A stretch of DNA of 64,000 bases from Bacteroidota bacterium (lineage in GTDB: Bacteria; Bacteroidota; Rhodothermia; Rhodothermales; Bin80): positions 28,495-92,494 of the forward strand of contig JAPOTE010000017.1 in the NCBI GenBank assembly GCA_026709335.1, written 5' to 3'. The position numbers and the translations under genes are program-made. Each line of letters opens with the position of its first letter. The first letter of the stretch is position 1. This document shows, piece after piece, positions 57,616 through 64,000 of the stretch. The notes below the pieces were generated by a model. The model made no database searches. It had not been told where the DNA came from and saw nothing but the letters and a program-made list of their open reading frames with translations.

Positions 57616-60063
57616 CTAAAAACTTGGAACTGAGGAAGCCCCAACTGTCTTGGAGGACTCTGCATTTTTCACATGGGTGTCCAACCAGCGGGTAGTTTCC
57701 CAAAGAACATGTCCTACCGATTCCCTGGCACGATAGCCGTGGCTTTCATGAGGAAGCATAACAAAGCGTACCGTCTTACCTAGCCCTTTCAGCGCCCCAT
57801 AAAAACGGCGGCTCTGTAACGGGAACGTTCCAGAGTTATTATCGGCCTCTCCATGAATCAACAGGATTGGCTCATTCACTTTATCCGCATGCATAAATGG
57901 TGACATTGTATAGTACGTCTCGGGGGACTCCCAGAATAAACGTTCCTCTCGCTGGAATCCAAACGGGGTCAGGGTTCGATTGTATGCACCGCTCCTTGCA
58001 ATTCCAGCACGGAAAAGATCAGAGTGTGCAAGCAAATTCGCAGCCATAAAGGCGCCATAGGAATGTCCGGCAATTGCAACGCGAGATGGATCCACAACTC
58101 CGCGTTCAACACCCGCATCAATCGCGGCGGCGGCATTTGCGATCAGTTGTTCTCTGAATGTATCATTTGGCTCTTCCTCTCCCTCACCAATTATGGGCAT
58201 GGAAGCGCCATTTAACACTGCATATCCCTGCGTTACATATGGGATTGCTCCTGAGTAACTAATATACTTGAACCGGTATGGGCTGCCGCTCCGCTGACCA
58301 GCAAAAGCAGCATTTTTGAACTCAGTCGGATATGCCCAGATGAGGGTAGGTAGGGGGCCATCTCGCTCAGAATCATATTCGGGAGGAAGATAGAGTGTGG
58401 CTTTTAATGAAACTCCGTCTGCACGAGAATAACTCATCTCTTCCTTTGTCACCGTAGCCAATTCTGGATAAGGGTGCTTAAAGTCCGTCACAGCTGTTAA
58501 TGAACTATCTTCCAGGCTCCGAACAAAGTAGTTAGGTGGGTCATCCACAGATTCCCGAATCGTTAAAATCTGATCGCTGTCCATAATAGTCACGGGGCGC
58601 TCATAGTACGGAGCTTCACTCTGGAATAATGTCTCAAACTCTCCTGTCTCTATATTCAATTTCCGCAGAAATGGACGATCTCCGGAGTCTGATGCACCTG
58701 TTCCTGTGAGGAACAGATTGTTTTGGTCCATTCGGAGTACAAAGGTTCCCTGTGAAGTACGCATCATCATAAAGCTTCCCGGGTTATTGTACCTATCCTC
58801 GGTGGAACGATCAAATATTACTTTGACAATCTCGCCGGGATTAGAAGGATCCAGCAAAGATGTTTTTGTCTGACGTGTGGACCACCATGTTTCTCGCACT
58901 AAAGCAAGCGACTCCGTTCCCCATAAAATTCCGCTGTACCGCAGCTGGAGCTTTATCAGCGATTTCGGTTCAGCTTCAAAAGGTGCATCCAGCGAAAAGA
59001 CTTCATCCCTCATTGCCGCTTCAACGCCACCATCACCACCATCCAACGCCTCCACCCAAACCAGTGTGGCTGGCGAATCTGCTCTCCATGACATGCTCCG
59101 GGGCCCGGTGATAGTTGACCCAAATGCGGCCGGTACATTTTCGGCCAAAGGCAATTGGGCTACCTCCCTGATGAATTGCCCCTGGGAGTCGTAAATGGTA
59201 TAGCTGTGTGGAAAACGACTGGCTGGAACCAGATACGAAAATGGACGATGGATCGCACGAACCAGAACATATTTCCCGTCGGGGGATGGCATTGGTGTCA
59301 ACCCTAACCCCTGTGAGCCTATGGAACTGACCTCACCGTTAAGGGAGATGCGGAGAACTTGAGATTGCATGAACCACTCAAATAAATCCTCATCATATGG
59401 ATTCGAGAGCAAATCCTGATATGTGCGCGCCGGAGCTTCCTCTCCCAAATTTTCCTGAATGACAGGTCCGCCGGGGGCAAGTGGCTGCAGTGGCATAGAG
59501 CCCCGGTCCTCCGGGATAACCCGAACGAACAGAGATTGTGAATCTTGATTCCATCGAAGGCTACCATAACTGACGTCATTCACAATTGCATCGGCCAGTT
59601 TTCGAGCGATACCCGTAGAGACTTCAGCGACATACAAATCAATCTGATCTTGCAGGTCCACAGTAAAGGCTACATGCCGACTATCCGGAGACCAGGATAC
59701 ATTGCGTATTCCACCAGATTCCGGAATCCCCGTGACGGGGCGCTCAGGGCCTGAATCGAGGGCCTTAAAACTGATTCCCAAAGATGCAGATACCCGACTT
59801 GGGCCATTGATCCGTGGATTAATTCGCATGCCTGCGAGTCGCATCTCCGGAGCGGATATCTCAGAAATTGAAGGAAGACCCGGCCTGTGCAATAGGGCCA
59901 TGTGTTTCCCATCAGGACTCAAGCTCACCAATGGAGTGACTGGAGCGTCAAGTAGACGGTCCAGAGGCGCCGGAGGATTCTGATATTCTAGTTGTGCGGC
60001 TACAAATGGCACTCTAAGAGCAACCATCAGCAGTATGCATAATACGATTGAGCGGTGTTCCAT
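57616..60063 (-). CDS. S9 family serine peptidase (prolyl oligopeptidase-like)
   Basis: An 815-residue exported peptidase with signal peptide (LMVALRVPFVAAQ, about 1-23). The N-terminal ~530 residues are a beta-propeller that gates the active site (VSLSPDGKHMALLH, NVSWSPDSRHVAFTVD, SLRWNQDSQSLFVRV). The C-terminal alpha/beta-hydrolase domain has the triad Ser 668 in AGHSYGAFMAANLL, Asp 741 in LLIHGEADNNSGT and His 775 in MLPHESHGYRARES. The HESHGYRARES block is typical of glutamyl-endopeptidase-like S9 members. It would cut peptides in the periplasm or outside. It is divergent from the SusC gene, with which it may share function; the sequence shows no shared operator. Confidence 0.92.
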   Translation of the reverse strand: MEHRSIVLCILLMVALRVPFVAAQLEYQNPPAPLDRLLDAPVTPLVSLSPDGKHMALLHRPGLPSISEISAPEMRLAGMRINPRINGPSRVSASLGISFKALDSGPERPVTGIPESGGIRNVSWSPDSRHVAFTVDLQDQIDLYVAEVSTGIARKLADAIVNDVSYGSLRWNQDSQSLFVRVIPEDRGSMPLQPLAPGGPVIQENLGEEAPARTYQDLLSNPYDEDLFEWFMQSQVLRISLNGEVSSIGSQGLGLTPMPSPDGKYVLVRAIHRPFSYLVPASRFPHSYTIYDSQGQFIREVAQLPLAENVPAAFGSTITGPRSMSWRADSPATLVWVEALDGGDGGVEAAMRDEVFSLDAPFEAEPKSLIKLQLRYSGILWGTESLALVRETWWSTRQTKTSLLDPSNPGEIVKVIFDRSTEDRYNNPGSFMMMRTSQGTFVLRMDQNNLFLTGTGASDSGDRPFLRKLNIETGEFETLFQSEAPYYERPVTIMDSDQILTIRESVDDPPNYFVRSLEDSSLTAVTDFKHPYPELATVTKEEMSYSRADGVSLKATLYLPPEYDSERDGPLPTLIWAYPTEFKNAAFAGQRSGSPYRFKYISYSGAIPYVTQGYAVLNGASMPIIGEGEEEPNDTFREQLIANAAAAIDAGVERGVVDPSRVAIAGHSYGAFMAANLLAHSDLFRAGIARSGAYNRTLTPFGFQREERLFWESPETYYTMSPFMHADKVNEPILLIHGEADNNSGTFPLQSRRFYGALKGLGKTVRFVMLPHESHGYRARESVGHVLWETTRWLDTHVKNAESSKTVGASSVPSF

Positions 60064-60384
60064 GGATTCGATATTTTGCGTTTATATATTCAATTTGAAA
60101 GAAGAAGCTATGTAAAAGGGTTGCTATGCAATAAATCAAGTTGCCGCGAAACATATACATGCAGTGAGGCTCAAATCTCCATCAATAAGATCTAATTTTC
60201 TCATCTTTGAGAAAGTTGTTCTCTTCCAATTTAGTGGTGCAGATTTGCTGATTTTTCATATTTTTAGAGATACCTACAACAGCTTAAGGCTCGGTGATTC
60301 CGGGATATATGGCAAAAATTCGTATATTCAACGAGTTTGTTAAACCAAACCTACATTTTTTTCCATCATTTTTTATTTCTCAAT
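60064..60384. other. divergent promoter region, peptidase and SusC
   Basis: About 320 bases between divergent genes; promoters for both must lie here. No clear TAnnTTTG element or RNA switch was found. A TTTTGCGT stretch near 60074 recalls part of the 5617 repeat but is too short to count. Confidence 0.35.
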
Positions 60385-63300
60385 ATGAAGATAAAACTAC
60401 TTCTTTATGCATTAGTGCCCCTGCTGATTTTTGTATCCGGAAGCGCTTTCGCTCAGGAGCAAGTCCAAGGGACGGTTCGCGATGCATCGTCATCAGAACC
60501 ACTACCCGGTGTGAATGTGATCATTAAGGGAACCAACCAGGGGACTACATCTGACATTGATGGCGTATACAGCCTTCCCGTGCCTTCTTTACAGGATACG
60601 TTAATTTTCTCCTTCATTGGATTTGATACCCAAGAAATAGGAATCGACGGGAGAACAACAATTGATGTTGACTTGCTCGTAACGGTCTTTGAAATCGGCG
60701 AGGAGCTTGTTGTCACAGGCTATGGCTCTCAAGAACGCCGAACGATTACGGGTGCTGTTTCCAATCTTGGCGTGGACGATTTTGTAAGTGGTAACGTGAA
60801 CTCTGTTCAGGAAATGATTCAGGGTAAGGTTGCCGGGCTTCAGATCTCCACCCGTAATGGAAACCCGAATGACTCACCTGATGTTCGCCTTAGAGGTATC
60901 TCTTCATTCGGTGCAAACCAATCCCCGCTGATTGTCATTGACGGCGTTATCGGAGGGAGTATTGACAGTATTGATCCGTCTGACATTGAATCAGTAGATG
61001 TACTCAAAGATGCCTCCGCAGCGGCTATCTACGGAACGCGCGGATCTGCCGGAGTCATCCTGATTACCACCAAAGGAGGACAAGCCAGAGAGGGGGTTGC
61101 TGTGGAGTACAACGCCTACTACACATTTGAAGGCATTGAGAATCGCCTTGATGTCCTGTCCGGTGACGAGTTCCGTCAGCTGTCGCAACAAACTGGATTT
61201 GCGGCTCCTGATTTAGGCCATAATACCGATTGGTTTGAAGAGGTCACCCAGCAAGGCTCAAACTTGGTTCACACGCTTGCTCTCAGTGGTGGAAGCGATA
61301 ATTCTATCTATCGAGTCTCCGGGAATTTTCGTGACCGTAGTGGGATTCAGCGTTATACAGGCTTCCAAGAGATTGGAGGTCGTCTCAATTTTACACAGTG
61401 GACATTTAACAAAAAGCTCGAGATCACTGTCCAGTTGTCTGCTACCAAAACAGATCAAAACTTTGGCTTTGCTGATGCCTTCAAGTTCTCTGGTGTTATG
61501 AATCCTACTGCACCGGTTTCAGCAAATGGATTTGAGAATACTGGTGGATTCTTTGAGCAACCACTGTTCAACTATTTCAATCCGGTTGCCATCATTGAAG
61601 AAGGAAGCAGGACTGGAGAGAATAAACTGTTCACAGGTGTGTTCAGAGGAGAATATGATTTGTCATCCCTCCTGCCCGGCCTCTCCGTTGCAACTCAATA
61701 TTCTTATCAGAATAATGACGTAGTCGCGAGAAACTTCTACTCACGGCGTCACAAGGTTGGTGGTGGCGCTACTGCTGCATCCCTTGGCCCCGGCTTTGCG
61801 TCGCAGTCCTATGCCGACTTAGAAAGTGAGTTATTCGAGACAACTCTTCACTACGCTGGAGATGTGACCGATGACGTTACCCTTGAATTAATTGGAGGAT
61901 ACTCCTACAACGACTTTGTCAGTGAGGGTTTCAATGCCGGAGGCGGGGACTTCGTTACGGATAATGTTGAAGTCAACAACTTTTCCTTTGCACAGGATTT
62001 TGACCAGGGAGAGGCTAGTGTTGGCAGTTTTCGGAATACGAACCGTTTGATCGGTTTCTTTGGCCGAGCAAATGTGAATTATGACGGAACTTTCTTCCTT
62101 AATGGTAGCCTTCGCCGTGAGGGATCTTCGCGATTTGGAGTTGACAATAAATGGGGGCTATTCTGGTCAGCTGGTGTCGGCGTTGAGATTGCTAATCTAG
62201 TTGATCTTCCCTACTTCAGCGAATTGCGCTTCCGAGCCAGTATAGGTAAAACTGGTCAAGATGCACCCGAAAGCGGCCTGTCTCTGTCCAGACTTGGCCC
62301 GGCCGGAAGTTTCTTCGTGGGAGGCCAATACATTCAAAGCTTCAGCCCCGTCAGTAATCCCAACCCTGACCTGAAATGGGAAGAAAAAACCGAGATCAAC
62401 TTTGGACTTGATTTCGTCGCTCTGGACAATCGCCTTAGCGGCCGTATAGATGCGTATCAGTCCACGACTAGCGACTTGCTCTTCCAGATCGCCGTCCCTG
62501 TTCCTCCGAACCTATTTCCAACTACATGGAGCAATGTCGGTGAGTTGTCTACCAGTGGTTTTGAACTTTCTCTCGATTACGACATCCTCCAAGCAAAATC
62601 TGCTGGCGATTTCACATGGAGATCTGGAATCATTGCATCTTTCTACTCGGAGACAATGCTGGATGAGTACTTGACCGAAGATGTTCAGTTTATCGCCGAA
62701 CCCGGTGCCCCGGGACTCAATAACGTGCAGATGATTCGGATTAAAGAAGGTGAACCGATTGGTCAACTATGGGGACCGCGGTTTTCCAGAATCGGCGATA
62801 ATGGCAGATGGCTTTTCCATGCTGCAGATGGAAGTGAAAAGGAGTATGAGGACTTGGACTTTGGAGATGGTGGAGATGAGCAAATCCTTGGGAACGGCCT
62901 TCCCGATTTTCAACTGGGTTGGACAAACAGCATGACCTTTGGAGATTTTGATGCAAGTTTCTTCCTAGAAGGAGTCTTTGGACATCAAATTGCAAATATG
63001 TTCAGCACCTTTTACTCGGTTCCGAAGCAGATTTCATCTTATAATGTATTGCAGGATGCCTTTGATTTGGCTGGCCTCACAGATGACCCGCGCTGGTCAA
63101 GTTATCATGTCGAGAACGGTGATTATATCCGTTTAAGTAATGCTTCTATTGGTTACGTCCTCCCCCAATCGGTCATCGAAAATACTCCTCTGAGGCGAGT
63201 AAGATTCTACCTGTCTGGAAACAACCTCTTTACAATTACCAGCTATTCTGGTCTGAATCCACAGGTACGATATGTTGATCGTAATCAGGGGCAGTCTGGA

Positions 63301-63399
63301 CAAGGGGCCACTGTTGGACCGCTCGGCCCTGGAATTGAGCGTCGCTTGGAGTATTTCACAACACGATCCGTCAGCTTTGGCGTGAACATCAACTTGTAA
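60385..63399 (+). CDS. SusC/RagA-family TonB-linked outer-membrane protein
   Basis: A 1004-residue outer-membrane transporter of the SusCD type. ATG 60385 gives signal peptide MKIKLLLYALVPLLIFVSGS ending AFAQ; an upstream start at 60337 would only add hydrophobic residues. A CarboxypepD_reg-like domain spans about 25-100 (VQGTVRDASSSEPLPGVNVI, TTSDIDGVYSLPVP). The SusC signature GEELVVTGYGSQERRTITGA follows. The plug has GKVAGLQISTRNGNP, VRLRGISSFGANQSPLIVID and VLKDASAAAIYGTRGSAGVI, the classic SusC block. The barrel ends SVSFGVNINL. It pairs with the SusD-like gene 25 bases downstream. Substrate class unknown; the neighbouring peptidase hints at peptides, which is inference. Confidence 0.95.
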   Translation: MKIKLLLYALVPLLIFVSGSAFAQEQVQGTVRDASSSEPLPGVNVIIKGTNQGTTSDIDGVYSLPVPSLQDTLIFSFIGFDTQEIGIDGRTTIDVDLLVTVFEIGEELVVTGYGSQERRTITGAVSNLGVDDFVSGNVNSVQEMIQGKVAGLQISTRNGNPNDSPDVRLRGISSFGANQSPLIVIDGVIGGSIDSIDPSDIESVDVLKDASAAAIYGTRGSAGVILITTKGGQAREGVAVEYNAYYTFEGIENRLDVLSGDEFRQLSQQTGFAAPDLGHNTDWFEEVTQQGSNLVHTLALSGGSDNSIYRVSGNFRDRSGIQRYTGFQEIGGRLNFTQWTFNKKLEITVQLSATKTDQNFGFADAFKFSGVMNPTAPVSANGFENTGGFFEQPLFNYFNPVAIIEEGSRTGENKLFTGVFRGEYDLSSLLPGLSVATQYSYQNNDVVARNFYSRRHKVGGGATAASLGPGFASQSYADLESELFETTLHYAGDVTDDVTLELIGGYSYNDFVSEGFNAGGGDFVTDNVEVNNFSFAQDFDQGEASVGSFRNTNRLIGFFGRANVNYDGTFFLNGSLRREGSSRFGVDNKWGLFWSAGVGVEIANLVDLPYFSELRFRASIGKTGQDAPESGLSLSRLGPAGSFFVGGQYIQSFSPVSNPNPDLKWEEKTEINFGLDFVALDNRLSGRIDAYQSTTSDLLFQIAVPVPPNLFPTTWSNVGELSTSGFELSLDYDILQAKSAGDFTWRSGIIASFYSETMLDEYLTEDVQFIAEPGAPGLNNVQMIRIKEGEPIGQLWGPRFSRIGDNGRWLFHAADGSEKEYEDLDFGDGGDEQILGNGLPDFQLGWTNSMTFGDFDASFFLEGVFGHQIANMFSTFYSVPKQISSYNVLQDAFDLAGLTDDPRWSSYHVENGDYIRLSNASIGYVLPQSVIENTPLRRVRFYLSGNNLFTITSYSGLNPQVRYVDRNQGQSGQGATVGPLGPGIERRLEYFTTRSVSFGVNINL

Positions 63400-63424
63400 C
63401 CATAGACCAATGTATAAAGTAAAA

Positions 63425-64000
63425 ATGAAAAAGACATTTACACTTCGCTCGTTGGTCCTTGCATTGGGTATGTTATTCCTTGTAGCAGGATGTACGGACC
63501 TTGCGGAAACTGTTGATAATCAGGTTCAACCATCCGATTTTTTCCAGAATGACCAACAGTTCATCTCAGCGATGGGCGATGCATACAGTAACCTGGGATC
63601 CGTTGGAGGAAGTGGACCTCCCGGACAGTTGAACGAAGTTACAACCGATGAATTAATTGTCCCGACCAGAGGACAAGACTGGTCTGACGGCGGCTTCTGG
63701 GTTCGACTCCATACCCATACGTGGCTACCGAACGAAGGCACCTTTGATGGATTCTGGAATGGATACTTTGGTGGTGTCAATAATGCCAATCGTTTGATTT
63801 TCCAGTTTGAGAGTGCTCTGGATGAAGGAACCGCTAACCCTGATTTGGTCGTTCCCTTTGTGTCCGAGTTGAAATCTCTTCGAGCATTCTACTATTTCTG
63901 GCTTTTAGACGCCTTCGGAAACGTACCTATCGTAGATAGCTTCGTTGATGCACCTGAGCAACCCTCTCAGCCATCTTCGGACTTTGCCGAAGGTCGACGG
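63425..64000 (+). CDS. SusD/RagB-family lipoprotein, N-terminal part
   Basis: Runs off the right edge; 192 codons visible. ATG 63425 gives a lipoprotein signal, MKKTFTLRSLVLALGM followed by LFLVAGC (lipobox VAGC, Cys 23); ATG 63410, in frame, would add five residues. Seen after it: FFQNDQQFISAMGDAYSNL, the DELIVPTRGQDWSDGG stretch and LRAFYYFWLLDAFGNVPIVD. This last is the FYY-WLLD-FG-VP block of SusD proteins. SusD forms the lid of the SusC transporter and captures ligand at the surface. Position directly after SusC confirms the pair. Confidence 0.93.
   Translation, partial: MKKTFTLRSLVLALGMLFLVAGCTDLAETVDNQVQPSDFFQNDQQFISAMGDAYSNLGSVGGSGPPGQLNEVTTDELIVPTRGQDWSDGGFWVRLHTHTWLPNEGTFDGFWNGYFGGVNNANRLIFQFESALDEGTANPDLVVPFVSELKSLRAFYYFWLLDAFGNVPIVDSFVDAPEQPSQPSSDFAEGRR

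Overview
The window reads as a chromosomal segment of an aerobic-type, Gram-negative member of the Bacteroidota/Rhodothermota (FCB) lineage. The signs are SusC/SusD-type TonB-linked receptors, PorV/PorQ-family outer-membrane proteins, C-terminal secretion tags with the YPNPFNP motif of type A (T9SS) sorting domains, many lipoproteins with FG-GAP/VCBS and ASPIC/UnbV repeats, a TAnnTTTG-like promoter, and few convincing Shine-Dalgarno sequences. The YPNPFNP tag with a CarboxypepD-like receptor domain is most familiar from Rhodothermota, Balneolota and Ignavibacteria; this placement is inference. I see no rRNA, tRNA, CRISPR array, transposase or phage gene.

Layout. 1-5.2 kb: the end of a YVTN beta-propeller gene, an FG-GAP lipoprotein, an AAA+ ATPase and a small secreted protein. 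5.9-14.0 kb (+): a three-gene outer-membrane module (TonB-dependent receptor, very large secreted protein with a C-terminal tag, PorV-like protein) behind an operator-like inverted repeat and ending in a strong terminator. 14.7-18.7 kb (+): two overlapping seven-haem cytochrome c/TPR lipoproteins. 19.0-29.4 kb (-): a second copy of the receptor/secreted/PorV module with an added IPT-propeller lipoprotein, followed by two paralogous tagged beta-propeller proteins whose 3' ends are nearly identical and which each have the same kind of terminator. 29.9-38.0 kb: a housekeeping stretch with a prohibitin-like lipoprotein, then murB-ccmB-ccmC-ccmD-ccmE, a DUF4159 protein, glyA, a phosphoribosyltransferase-like gene and tatC. 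38.1-43.0 kb (-): two-subunit 2-oxoacid:ferredoxin oxidoreductase and a xylose-isomerase-like enzyme. 43.1-57.3 kb: four large FG-GAP/UnbV lipoproteins, one with TPRs and one of half length, plus a small lipoprotein and a frameshifted coiled-coil membrane protein. 57.6-64.0 kb: an S9 serine peptidase (-), then SusC and the start of SusD (+).

How the parts may work together. Most of the window serves the cell envelope. The receptors, PorV-like proteins and tagged proteins fit together as import or export units at the outer membrane. The FG-GAP/UnbV lipoproteins, the S9 peptidase and SusCD suggest binding, breakdown and uptake of polymers or peptides. The ccm genes would attach haem to c-type cytochromes such as the two seven-haem lipoproteins; the CcmE here carries the rare CxxxY rather than HxxxY haem-binding motif. 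The most notable candidate for an under-described system is the twice-repeated receptor/secreted-giant/PorV module; next are the tandem haem-TPR lipoproteins and the UnbV lipoprotein family with its full- and half-length members.
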